From an uncultured Prevotella sp. (lineage in GTDB: Bacteria; Bacteroidota; Bacteroidia; Bacteroidales; Bacteroidaceae), in contig CAKQDQ010000022.1 in NCBI GenBank assembly GCA_934229335.1, positions 1 through 26,883 on the forward strand: 26,883 nt of DNA, given 5' to 3'. Of the stretch, positions 17,266 to 24,333 are shown piece after piece. How positions within the stretch are numbered: position 1 is the first letter of the stretch; each line of letters begins with the position of its first letter. The position numbers were made by a program, and so were the translations under genes. A model generated the notes under the pieces. It worked only from the letters and a program-made list of their open reading frames with translations. It did no database searches and was not told where the DNA came from.

Positions 17266-17640
17266 ATGGGAAGAAATAAATATTCAGAAAGCGAGATACT
17301 CGCTATAGCAAAGCTACTCAAGCTGAAAGAAAGGGCGAATCGCCTTAAAGACAAGGCAATTCGCCATGAGTTACGTGTAGATTACGAGTTTAACATCTCC
17401 GATTTTAATGAGCCTGGCAAGAAGTTTGGGCTTAACGAGCTGTATGCCGCTATTGAACGCAGGGCAATCGTGATACTCGACGATGCCACTATAGCTGCGA
17501 TGAAAGAGAAGCGAGAGCGTGACAAGCAGCGTGACGCGGAGCAAGAGCTGTTGGAAAACGCTGAGATAAAGAACGAAACAACCGACTGGAAGAAAGCACT
17601 TGAGGAGTGGAACGACTATTACGGTGAAGGTAAAGAGTAA
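17266..17640 (+). CDS. Small charged cytoplasmic protein of unknown function
   Basis: A 124-aa protein that I do not recognise as a named family. It starts with MGRNKYSESEILAIAKLLKLKERANRLK cut into a basic helical region (about residues 8-35). A short globular part containing DYEFNISDFNEPG (about 46-58) follows. The C-terminal half is a strongly charged predicted helix or coiled coil (about 75-105), ending with an acidic tail rich in W, D and E. There is no signal peptide or membrane segment. It starts 21 bp after the second transporter gene and reads as the last gene of that operon, but its composition gives no hint of a transport role. Its stop lies 19 bp from the stop of the convergent gene. 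Confidence 0.7.
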   Translation: MGRNKYSESEILAIAKLLKLKERANRLKDKAIRHELRVDYEFNISDFNEPGKKFGLNELYAAIERRAIVILDDATIAAMKEKRERDKQRDAEQELLENAEIKNETTDWKKALEEWNDYYGEGKE

Positions 17641-17659
17641 CAACTTGCTTTAATCCGTA

Positions 17660-18496
17660 TCAGTCACATTGCAAGTCAATGATATGAAGCACTAAAGAAT
17701 TTATCACCTTATGGGTGTGATGGTCATAAGCTGCCTGCACGTTCGTGGGCAGCTTTGTTTTTACTGCTTCGCGTTTACTAATCCAAACGTCCAGCAGTCG
17801 TAGCATCGTCTCTATGTTATCAAGAGCCTCTTGGTATACTTTATCGTATACCTTTCTGCCCATATAGCCGTTTATACTCTCCTGAGAGAATGTGTCTTGT
17901 AGCGTATACGCTAAAGGCTTGGTGATCTTTATAGCCTCGTCGCCAATCCGTTTAGTTGCCGTGTACAGCTTCGTCGTTATGTCTTCCTGCTCACCTTGGC
18001 ATAAAGTGGCGTAATCATCTTTCAGGCATGACATCCTTATAAAGGCTATATCCTCTGGCGCATTAGCCTTGTATATATCCCCCATAGTACCACCTAACGA
18101 CCATGCCAAGTACAGGTAGTTGGCGTCAAACTCGTTTATCGTCTTGCTAAGTTTATTCCATGCCGTGGCTTCTCTGTTCATACATCCCTTAAGGTTGCTG
18201 TTTATCTTAGCGGAAGCAAGCTTATTAGTAAGCTCCTTAATATTCTGCTTGTTGAGTATCTCTTTATTCTGATACCACTCCACCATGTCGTTTGTGGTAT
18301 ATTCGGGACACTCTTCCACATCGAAATACAGGTCACCGTATTTCTCAATAGCCTGTTTAAGATAATCTTCCTTAGGAATCTCCGTTTCAATATCATCAAA
18401 ATCAGAAATAGATGATGGGTCATAGAAATTGTTAGCCAGTGCAAGTTCAGGCGTAATGAAAGCAATAGCAGAAAGTAAAAGGAGTTTATATGTCAT
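17660..18496 (-). CDS. Exported protein of unknown function
   Basis: A 278-aa protein with a clear signal peptide (MTYKLLLLSAIAFITPELALA, cleavage probably after ALA). The mature part is helical and has a handful of cysteines (in VEECPEY, LKGCMNRE, RMSCLKDD, TLCQGE and at the C-terminal QCD), suggesting disulfides in the periplasm. The spacing of the cysteines and charged helices is faintly like DUF1311/LprI-type lysozyme-inhibitor proteins, but this is a weak impression and no function is claimed. It has its own promoter and is divergent from the GNAT/hydrolase gene, with 128 bp between the starts. Confidence 0.75.
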   Translation of the reverse strand: MTYKLLLLSAIAFITPELALANNFYDPSSISDFDDIETEIPKEDYLKQAIEKYGDLYFDVEECPEYTTNDMVEWYQNKEILNKQNIKELTNKLASAKINSNLKGCMNREATAWNKLSKTINEFDANYLYLAWSLGGTMGDIYKANAPEDIAFIRMSCLKDDYATLCQGEQEDITTKLYTATKRIGDEAIKITKPLAYTLQDTFSQESINGYMGRKVYDKVYQEALDNIETMLRLLDVWISKREAVKTKLPTNVQAAYDHHTHKVINSLVLHIIDLQCD

Positions 18497-18517
18497 AGTG
18501 TTATTTATTTATTATAG

Positions 18518-18525
18518 CAAAAGTA
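18518..18525 (-). promoter_or_regulatory. -7 element of the exported-protein gene
   Basis: On the minus strand TACTTTTG fits TAnnTTTG and lies 21 bases before the ATG at 18496. The -33 region is T-rich without an exact TTTG. Confidence 0.55.
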
Positions 18526-18565
18526 CTGTTTTTTTGTATAATAAAAAAATTAAACCAATAATTTC

Positions 18566-18596
18566 TTTGCACTCTCTTTCTTTTGCAGTACCTTTG
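18566..18596 (+). promoter_or_regulatory. Promoter of the GNAT/carbon-nitrogen hydrolase gene
   Basis: TTTG (18566-18569), a 19-nt spacer, then TACCTTTG (18589-18596). This lies inside the longest open reading frame (from 18583) and so shows that translation must begin further down, at ATG 18625. Confidence 0.7.
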
Positions 18597-18624
18597 CATC
18601 GATTTTAAGATAATAGATTGTATT

Positions 18625-20154
18625 ATGGATCAGAATCATAAAATAGAGAAGGTAAGTCTACGTAATCTTCACATGGAAGATTATGATCAGCTCGCAAAAT
18701 CGTTTAAGCGTATTTACGGAGGCTCAGATGTGTTCTGGACTCACGCCCAGATTAAGAAGCTTATTACCATTTTTCCTGAAGGTCAGGTGGTGATAATTGT
18801 TGACGATAAGATAGTAGGCTGCGCATTATCCATTATTGTTAATTATAATAAGGTGAAGGGCGACCACACCTATGCGCAAGTAACAGGCAACGAGACCTTT
18901 AATACTCACGACCCTAACGGTAACATCCTTTACGGCATAGAAGTCTTCATCCACCCCGACTACCGCGGATTGCGACTGGCGCGTCGTATGTATGAATACC
19001 GTAAAGAGCTGTGTGAGAAGCTAAATCTTAAAGCAATTATGTTTGGTGGACGCATACCTAACTACCATAAGTATGCTGACCAGATGCGTCCTAAGGAGTA
19101 TATCGAGAAGGTACGTTCACGTGAGATATACGATCCTGTGCTCACATTCCAGTTGTCAAACGACTTCCATGTGCGCCGAGTAATACGCAATTATCTCCCA
19201 AGTGACGAGGAAAGCGAACACTGTGCAACGCTCTTGCAGTGGGATAACATATACTACCAGCCACCAACAGATTCATACGTTGACCGCAAGCCAAACGTTC
19301 GCATCGGACTTGTACAGTGGCAGATGCGTCCTTACGCCTCCGTCGACGACCTGTTTACGCAAGTAGAGTTCTTCGTCGACTCCGTCAGCGACTACAAAAG
19401 CGACTTCATTCTCTTCCCAGAATATTTCAATGCTCCGCTGATGGCAAAGTTTAATGAGATGGGAGAGGCGCAGAGCATACGCGCTATGGCACAGTACACG
19501 GAGCAGATACGTGACCGTTTCCGTGAGCTTGCTATCGAATACAACATAAACATTATCACAGGCAGTATGCCTTTCTTGAAAGACGATGGCGCATTGTATA
19601 ACGTTGGCTTCCTGTGTCGTCGTGATGGCAGTGTAGACATGTACGAAAAGATACACGTAACGCCCGATGAGCAGAAGTGTTGGGGATTGACTGGTGGTAG
19701 TAGCATACAGACATTCGACACTGATTGCGGCAAGATAGGCATCGTGATATGTTACGACGTAGAGTTCCCAGAGCTGTCACGCCTTATGGCTCAAGACGGA
19801 ATGCAGATACTCTTCGTACCATTCATGACAGATACTCAGAACGCTTACTCTCGCGTTAGAGTCTGTGCGCAAGCCCGTGCCATAGAAAACGAGTGCTATG
19901 TAGCCATCGCTGGTAGTGTAGGCAACCTGCCTCGAGTTCATAATATGGACATACAGTATGCTCAGAGTGCAGTGTTCACACCGTGCGACTTTGCGTTCCC
20001 TAATGACGGTAAGCGTTCGGAGGCAACCGCCAACACCGAGATGATACTGATATCAGACGTAGACCTTAACCTACTTAACGAGCTACACACTTACGGTGCG
20101 GTGCGTAACCTGCGTGACCGTCGCCGAGACCTCTATGAGTTGAAGAAGAAATAG
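18625..20154 (+). CDS. GNAT acetyltransferase-carbon-nitrogen hydrolase fusion
   Basis: A 509-aa two-domain cytoplasmic enzyme. The N-terminal ~215 residues are a GNAT N-acetyltransferase-like domain (LRNLHMEDYDQL; acetyl-CoA loop region HPDYRGLRLARRMYEY). The rest is a nitrilase-superfamily amidohydrolase beginning NVRIGLVQWQMRP, with the complete triad E266 (LFPEYF), K342 (YEKIHV) and C376 (VICYDVEFPEL). The same fusion is known in many bacteria, but its substrate has not been settled; an acyl-amide or amine metabolite is a reasonable guess. The start at 18625 follows from the promoter position. It is monocistronic: its own promoter and a strong intrinsic terminator flank it. Confidence 0.9.
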   Translation: MDQNHKIEKVSLRNLHMEDYDQLAKSFKRIYGGSDVFWTHAQIKKLITIFPEGQVVIIVDDKIVGCALSIIVNYNKVKGDHTYAQVTGNETFNTHDPNGNILYGIEVFIHPDYRGLRLARRMYEYRKELCEKLNLKAIMFGGRIPNYHKYADQMRPKEYIEKVRSREIYDPVLTFQLSNDFHVRRVIRNYLPSDEESEHCATLLQWDNIYYQPPTDSYVDRKPNVRIGLVQWQMRPYASVDDLFTQVEFFVDSVSDYKSDFILFPEYFNAPLMAKFNEMGEAQSIRAMAQYTEQIRDRFRELAIEYNINIITGSMPFLKDDGALYNVGFLCRRDGSVDMYEKIHVTPDEQKCWGLTGGSSIQTFDTDCGKIGIVICYDVEFPELSRLMAQDGMQILFVPFMTDTQNAYSRVRVCAQARAIENECYVAIAGSVGNLPRVHNMDIQYAQSAVFTPCDFAFPNDGKRSEATANTEMILISDVDLNLLNELHTYGAVRNLRDRRRDLYELKKK

Positions 20155-20176
20155 TAATATTGTAATATATAGAAAG

Positions 20177-20211
20177 GACAAGACGCAAATAAAAACGTCT
20201 TGTCTTTTTTT
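20177..20211 (+). terminator. Rho-independent terminator after the GNAT/hydrolase gene
   Basis: GACAAGACG (20177-20185) pairs perfectly with CGTCTTGTC (20196-20204) around a 10-base A-rich loop, followed by seven T (20205-20211). It lies 22 bases after the stop codon. Confidence 0.9.
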
Positions 20212-20232
20212 GTGTAATTTTTGTGCCAATTA

Positions 20233-20264
20233 TTTGCTTAATACAAATAAACAGAGTATCTTTG
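20233..20264 (+). promoter_or_regulatory. Promoter of the antitoxin-PIN module
   Basis: TTTG (20233-20236), a 20-nt spacer, then TATCTTTG (20257-20264), 28 bases before the antitoxin ATG at 20293. Confidence 0.75.
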
Positions 20265-20292
20265 CTATCGGAAATATTAAAGAATAGAAATT

Positions 20293-20553
20293 ATGAATAC
20301 AATAACAATAGACAGTGGTATCTATCGCAGGGCAGAATTATATGCAAAGCTGCATAATATAAGTGTGCGTGATGCTATTGAAAGAGGGCTTACAATGCTT
20401 GTAAGTACCAAATTTTCTAAAGAGAATAAAAAGGTTTCACAGTTAGATAAAGCTATGGACCTCATGGACTCGATGATGATAAAAGGCGGAAAAGTTGTCC
20501 CAGCTGACGCCAATGGCATTGAGGCTCTGATAGAAACAAAATATAAGTTATGA
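20293..20553 (+). CDS. Ribbon-helix-helix-like antitoxin of a PIN toxin module
   Basis: An 86-aa protein with a short N-terminal strand (TITID, residues 3-7) and two helices (about 9-23 and 25-36, ending RDAIERGL), as in ribbon-helix-helix DNA-binding antitoxins. A C-terminal tail (about 45-86) would wrap the toxin. Its stop overlaps the start of the PIN gene (ATGA), the usual arrangement of these modules. It would be expected to bind its own promoter and the PIN protein. It is intact, although the toxin behind it is interrupted. Confidence 0.75.
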   Translation: MNTITIDSGIYRRAELYAKLHNISVRDAIERGLTMLVSTKFSKENKKVSQLDKAMDLMDSMMIKGGKVVPADANGIEALIETKYKL

Positions 20554-20963
20554 ATATATTTGTAGATACCAATATATTAATAGACTTCGTATGTAGACGA
20601 GAACCGTTTGCGGAAGAAGCCAAGAGGCTCTTTGCCTACAGCTATATGGGAGAATATAAAATACAAACCTCGGCACTCTCCTTTATCAATGCAATGTATG
20701 TAGGTCATAAATATGGGCATGATGAGGTGAAAAATTACCTCAAATAAATTTCCACTTTTATAGATGTCATAGACTTGTGTGGTAAAACTGTTGTAGATAT
20801 GTTGTCCTCTGACTGGAAGGATTATGAAGATGCCACACAGAATAAGTCTGCTATTTTAGCCAATGCAGATTGTATTATAACTCGTAATAAAAAAGATTTC
20901 CATGACTCTACATTACCAGTCTATACAATAGAAGATTTTTTTCAAAAGGTACAACTTCATTAG
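20550..20963 (+). pseudogene. PIN-domain ribonuclease toxin interrupted by an in-frame stop
   Basis: PIN proteins are metal-dependent RNases (VapC-like). The first 65 codons read MNIFVDTNILIDF with the first acidic residue D6, and end in KNYLK. An in-frame TAA at 20745-20747 is then followed, without any frame change, by the rest of a normal PIN domain: FIDVIDL, DWKDYEDA (the acidic pair), IITRNKKDF, and a final stop at 20961-20963. If codon 66 were AAA (Lys), the protein would be 137 aa, the normal family length. One T-for-A substitution explains the break. The 65-aa fragment lacks the later catalytic acids and should be inactive. A restart at ATG 20775 would give a useless C-terminal piece. 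A sequencing error cannot be excluded. Confidence 0.85.
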
Positions 20964-21039
20964 TCTTCATATCCCATTATCCATATTATGCTTGGGCACT
21001 GCATAAAAAATGCCATGATGCGAGTAACAGCGCATTACT

Positions 21040-21096
21040 ACAGTACCCCAATCACTTTGCGGCATTAGCTTTGCAGCAAGGTGGTTGGGGTACTGT
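21040..21096 (+). terminator. Long 21-bp-stem hairpin downstream of the PIN gene
   Basis: ACAGTACCCC at 21040 and its partner GGGGTACTGT at 21096 begin a 21-bp stem (21040-21060 with 21076-21096) around a 15-nt loop. Two positions pair as U-G on the plus strand but would be A-C mismatches on the minus strand, so it suits plus-strand RNA. A T-run (CTCTTTTTTTCT) follows only about 20 bases later. It may be a terminator for the toxin module or a separate structured element. Confidence 0.5.
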
Positions 21097-21152
21097 CGTA
21101 AGATGGTATTTACTCTTTTTTTCTATAAACTTATGTAGGGGGTGTTGCGATA

Positions 21153-21235
21153 ACTATCAAATCATGGTACGAAAGCTATCAAATCGCGTTGCGAAAGCTA
21201 TCAAATCGCGTTGCGAAAGCTATCAAATCGTAACG
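21153..21235. repeat. 22-bp tandem repeat, about four units
   Basis: Units begin at 21153, 21175, 21197 and 21219. Units 2 and 3 are identical (GCTATCAAATCGCGTTGCGA plus AA), unit 1 differs at a few bases and unit 4 is cut short. A partial unit end (GTTGCGATAA) precedes the array. There are no spacers, so it is not a CRISPR. It sits between the hairpin and the 3' end of the minus-strand gene. Confidence 0.85.
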
Positions 21236-21260
21236 TGGGCGTTCTGAAGTCGCTATAGCA

Positions 21261-22025
21261 CTATATCTCAAACTTCAGTCCGAGAGATAAACTAAGTATG
21301 TCTTTCAGCGGTAAAGTGCCGTTAACGAACTTGCTGATGATGTAGAGGTCACAGCTCGATAGCTCCCACACTGCGCTTATCGCCTTTACAATAAAGCGTC
21401 GCTCCTTAGGAATCAGCAACGTGTATCTCTGACCAAGAAAAAGATGAAAGCGTATCTTTGATGAGAAACGGTAGTAGTCTCTGTCAGGATACCGCTCAGG
21501 TTCCTTAGTCCAGTAGTCGCTGCGCAGCACCGAATTGAGAAACAGTCCGCACGACAGCGGTTGCCATGTCACGCCGAATCCCTTGCCCCTCTCGCCCTTG
21601 AAGCTGTAGAGCGGCTTAGTCCAGGGAATATAAGTCTGGCGCAGGGTAAAGGTGGCAAAAGCATAGTCCTTGTCGTAACGCGGCACATAGCCGAACATAA
21701 AGTCCGTCTCCCATTGATGCCGTTTACCGTAGTGCCAACCAGCACCAGCGTTAATAAGACCTATGCTGCCAGCGAATTGCAGACGGTAGAAGCTTGGAAG
21801 CACCGATAACCATATTTTATGTCTGCGAGCCAAGCGAGCTTCGTAGCGAGCAATCTTGTCGTTAAGCTCAGCGATGGTCACGCTGTCGTCGTGCAGATGA
21901 GCTTTAATGTTAAACTGTTGCAAGGCAGTAGAGTCGTGAGGCGCAATGCTGTCGATAAAGGTTTGAGCCGTAGCCGCATACGGTAGTACGGCAAGGAAGC
22001 AGAGATTAATAAGAAATTGTTTCAT
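21261..22025 (-). CDS. Putative outer-membrane beta-barrel protein, function unknown
   Basis: A 254-aa exported protein. The start at ATG 22025 gives a signal peptide (MKQFLINLCFLAVLPYAATA, then QT); an ATG four codons earlier at 22037 is also possible. After it comes a short helical segment with ARYEARLARRHK (about residues 60-72). The C-terminal two thirds alternate polar and aromatic residues (for example DFMFGYVPRY, FATFTLRQTYIPW, YRFSSKIRFHLFLG) as in small outer-membrane barrels, ending with LSLGLKFEI, a typical barrel C-terminal strand. It overlaps the end of the upstream phosphoesterase gene by 20 bases, so the two are surely one operon. I do not recognise a named family. Confidence 0.7.
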   Translation of the reverse strand: MKQFLINLCFLAVLPYAATAQTFIDSIAPHDSTALQQFNIKAHLHDDSVTIAELNDKIARYEARLARRHKIWLSVLPSFYRLQFAGSIGLINAGAGWHYGKRHQWETDFMFGYVPRYDKDYAFATFTLRQTYIPWTKPLYSFKGERGKGFGVTWQPLSCGLFLNSVLRSDYWTKEPERYPDRDYYRFSSKIRFHLFLGQRYTLLIPKERRFIVKAISAVWELSSCDLYIISKFVNGTLPLKDILSLSLGLKFEI

Positions 22026-22827
22026 AGCTGTACCCATTTTCGTTTACGGTGAACACATAATATTGTCTGTCTTTAGCGCAGGTAATCTGGTAGTACATCA
22101 TTCCATCGCCAAACAGTTCGTGAGCTTCAGTAGCGTGACCGTGCCCATGTATGCAGCAAAGAGGATTCTTCAGCATCATAATCTCATGTTCAAAAGCCTT
22201 TGCCACGTTGTTGTCAAACTCGTCACTATATGGCGATACGTGCATCGCCACAATGGTATTGACACATTCTGTGTCACCGCGAAAACTCTCAATAAAACCG
22301 AGGTCTGGCACGGGGTTAGAGAAATCAAACTCTAAGGCGTTGGTGTCAATACAGATAAAGCGTGTAGGTCCGGCAAGAAAAGAGAAATTCTCGTTGCCGA
22401 ACATGGTGCGGTAGACCGACTTCCCGCTGCCTATACAGTCGTGATTGCCAAGCAGTACCACGTAAGGCACCGTCAGTTTGTTGAGTATCTTCTGCTGCCA
22501 CTCAAACTCCTTCGTAACACCAAAGTCAGAGAGGTCGCCGCAGTGTATGACGAAGTCTATATCAGTGCGTCGGTTGATGTGTGCCACCTCGTCTTCCGTT
22601 TCGTCGTACCATCGCTGCGTATCGCTGATAACGGCAAAACGAATCTCCTTCTTCCCCCTTGTGGCAGACGTAATTCTCTCAATGTTGCGAGCGTTGATGC
22701 CAGTGTCACCATCAATCTTTCCATCGTAAGGATGAATGTCAATGATGTCGCACGATGCCACGGTGAAAACAGAGAAGAGTGCCAAGAGATATGAAAAAAC
22801 ACTATAGTGTAAGCATTTATGTTTCAT
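22006..22827 (-). CDS. Calcineurin-like metallophosphoesterase lipoprotein
   Basis: A 273-aa lipoprotein with a dinuclear metal phosphoesterase domain. The N terminus has a hydrophobic segment and a lipobox, TVASC, so the mature protein begins at that cysteine and is membrane-anchored, probably in the periplasm or on the outer membrane. Metal-binding motifs occur in the usual order: FAVISDTQ (motif I, with Gln where many family members have His), HCGDLSDFG (GD..D), VLLGNHD (GNH[DE]), AMHVSP and CIHGHGH (GH.H). ATG 22827 is chosen (MKHKC); ATG 22833 would add two residues. It is the first gene of an operon with the outer-membrane protein gene. The substrate is unknown: a phosphodiester, nucleotide or phospholipid. 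Confidence 0.88.
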   Translation of the reverse strand: MKHKCLHYSVFSYLLALFSVFTVASCDIIDIHPYDGKIDGDTGINARNIERITSATRGKKEIRFAVISDTQRWYDETEDEVAHINRRTDIDFVIHCGDLSDFGVTKEFEWQQKILNKLTVPYVVLLGNHDCIGSGKSVYRTMFGNENFSFLAGPTRFICIDTNALEFDFSNPVPDLGFIESFRGDTECVNTIVAMHVSPYSDEFDNNVAKAFEHEIMMLKNPLCCIHGHGHATEAHELFGDGMMYYQITCAKDRQYYVFTVNENGYSYETISY

Positions 22828-22868
22828 AAGCACATAGTAAATATGAATAAATTAGTAGATTGATACGG

Positions 22869-22876
22869 CAAAGTTA
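22869..22876 (-). promoter_or_regulatory. -7 element of the phosphoesterase operon
   Basis: On the minus strand TAACTTTG matches TAnnTTTG exactly, about 41 bases before the ATG. An exact TTTG is not present at the -33 distance; the region is T-rich. Confidence 0.6.
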
Positions 22877-22986
22877 AGAAGAAAAAATGGAAAAAAGTGG
22901 TAACAAAGGTAACTAAAAGCAATAAAGAATATTTTTTAGGAGAATTAGACATACGGCATGGTCAGAGAATAGAGAGGTAATGAGTA

Positions 22987-23183
22987 AGTGACGGTAAAAA
23001 AATAACTTGGTACAATTTAACGAGATAAATAATACCTAAGTTTAAGTTGTCTTGTCATATCTTTTTGGATATTTTGGAGCCATTCATCAGTCACAATGCG
23101 TGGCATTGCTCTTTCTTCATGTCTCCAAACTATCTCAAAAATCTATGACATAAATTATACCAATTTATTTTTTCACCGTCACT
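22987..23183. repeat. Palindromic MITE-like element, copy 2
   Basis: A 197-bp element with 33-bp terminal inverted repeats (22987-23019 and 23151-23183, three mismatches). The inner stem pairs GATATTTTGGAG (23068-23079) with CTCCAAACTATC (23123-23134), 11 of 12. The core ATTCATCAGTCAC (23082-23094) is identical to copy 1 and is followed by the hairpin CAATGC/GCATTG (23094-23108). It lies between the phosphoesterase promoter and the dehydrogenase promoter. There is no coding capacity. Confidence 0.8.
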
Positions 23184-23201
23184 AAAAAGGCAATACAAAC
23201 T

Positions 23202-23233
23202 TTTGGATATTCTGTAATTTTTAGTTAACTTTG
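23202..23233 (+). promoter_or_regulatory. Promoter of the dehydrogenase-GH115 genes
   Basis: TTTG (23202-23205), a 20-nt spacer, then TAACTTTG (23226-23233), leaving a leader of about 55 nt before the ATG at 23293. It begins only 18 bases after the end of palindromic element copy 2. Confidence 0.78.
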
Positions 23234-23292
23234 CAACAGCATATATAATGCAGACAGAATAACGTATATCTAAACAATAAACCAATTACAAT

Positions 23293-24288
23293 ATGAATAT
23301 CGTGCAGCTTGACGGATATGCCGCTAACCCTGGTGACATAGACTGGAAGCCATGGAACGAGATAACGATGCCCGATGGTTCGCTCTGTCGTTTCGTGGTG
23401 TATGACCGTACACCGCGTGAACTTGTAGTGGAGAGAGCTAAAGAGGCAGACATCGTAATAATCAATAAGGTGCTGATGAGCGAAGAGGTCATGGCGCAGT
23501 TGCCACGACTGAAGTACATCGGTGTGCTCGCTACAGGCTATAACGTCGTGGATATAGAAGCAGCCAAGAAGCGTGGCATCGTGGTAACCAACATCCCAGC
23601 ATATAGCACCGCATCGGTAGCGCAGCTCGTTTTCGCTCATATACTCAACATTGTCAATGGAGTGGCAGTACATAGCCAGTCGGTTAGTAAAGGCAAGTGG
23701 AGCCACTGCCCCGACTTTACATATACCATAACGCCACAGCAGGAGTTAGCAGGTAAGCGTATCGGTATTATAGGCTATGGCAATACGGGTAAGGCGGTAG
23801 CCACGATAGCCCATGCTTTCGGCATGAAGGTATTGCTGGCACCATCCTTGCGTGGTGGGGTAGAGAAACGAAGCAACCTGCCAGAGTATGTAACAGAGGC
23901 TGAGAGCCTGCGTCAGTTCTTCACAGAGGCAGACATCATAAGTCTGCATTGCCCACTGACAGATACCACAAGGCACATCATAAACGCAGAGAGCATATCC
24001 CTTATGAAGTCCCACGCTATAGTGATAAACACAGGGCGCGGTCCGCTTGTTGATGAGAACGCATTGGCAGAAGCCCTGAAAAGCGGAAGAATAGCAGCAG
24101 CGGGAGTTGATGTCTTGGAGGAAGAACCACCAGTAAACGGTTCGCCACTGATAGGGTTAAGCAACTGTTACGTAACGCCGCATATAGCGTGGGCAACAAA
24201 AGAAGCCCGTCAGCGACTGCTGAAGATAGCCATAGAGAATGTAGAAGCCTTCTTGTACGGCAAACCTCAGAATCAAGTGACGGTGTAG
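23293..24288 (+). CDS. D-2-hydroxyacid dehydrogenase (NAD-dependent)
   Basis: A 331-aa cytoplasmic enzyme of the D-isomer-specific 2-hydroxyacid dehydrogenase family, which reduces 2-keto acids such as hydroxypyruvate or glyoxylate to D-hydroxyacids. The Rossmann motif GYGNTG is at 161-166, within IGIIGYGNTGKAVA. The catalytic residues are present: R249 (NTGRGPLVDE), E278 (EEEPP) and H297 (TPHIAWAT). The N-terminal substrate-binding part has LKYIGVLATGYNVVD. It resembles glycerate dehydrogenase/hydroxypyruvate reductase more than PGDH (no ACT domain), but the substrate is not fixed. GH115 follows after 45 bp with no clear promoter, so the two are probably co-transcribed. Confidence 0.92.
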   Translation: MNIVQLDGYAANPGDIDWKPWNEITMPDGSLCRFVVYDRTPRELVVERAKEADIVIINKVLMSEEVMAQLPRLKYIGVLATGYNVVDIEAAKKRGIVVTNIPAYSTASVAQLVFAHILNIVNGVAVHSQSVSKGKWSHCPDFTYTITPQQELAGKRIGIIGYGNTGKAVATIAHAFGMKVLLAPSLRGGVEKRSNLPEYVTEAESLRQFFTEADIISLHCPLTDTTRHIINAESISLMKSHAIVINTGRGPLVDENALAEALKSGRIAAAGVDVLEEEPPVNGSPLIGLSNCYVTPHIAWATKEARQRLLKIAIENVEAFLYGKPQNQVTV

Positions 24289-24333
24289 GTGTTTTCCAGC
24301 TTTATTACGTATATAAAATAGAGTACTTATAAT

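Noticed and set aside
18583..18624. Longer start for the GNAT/hydrolase protein
   Set aside because: The extra codons overlap the -7 promoter element and would not be transcribed.
21153..21235. CRISPR array
   Set aside because: The 22-bp units abut with no unique spacers, and no cas gene is in the window.
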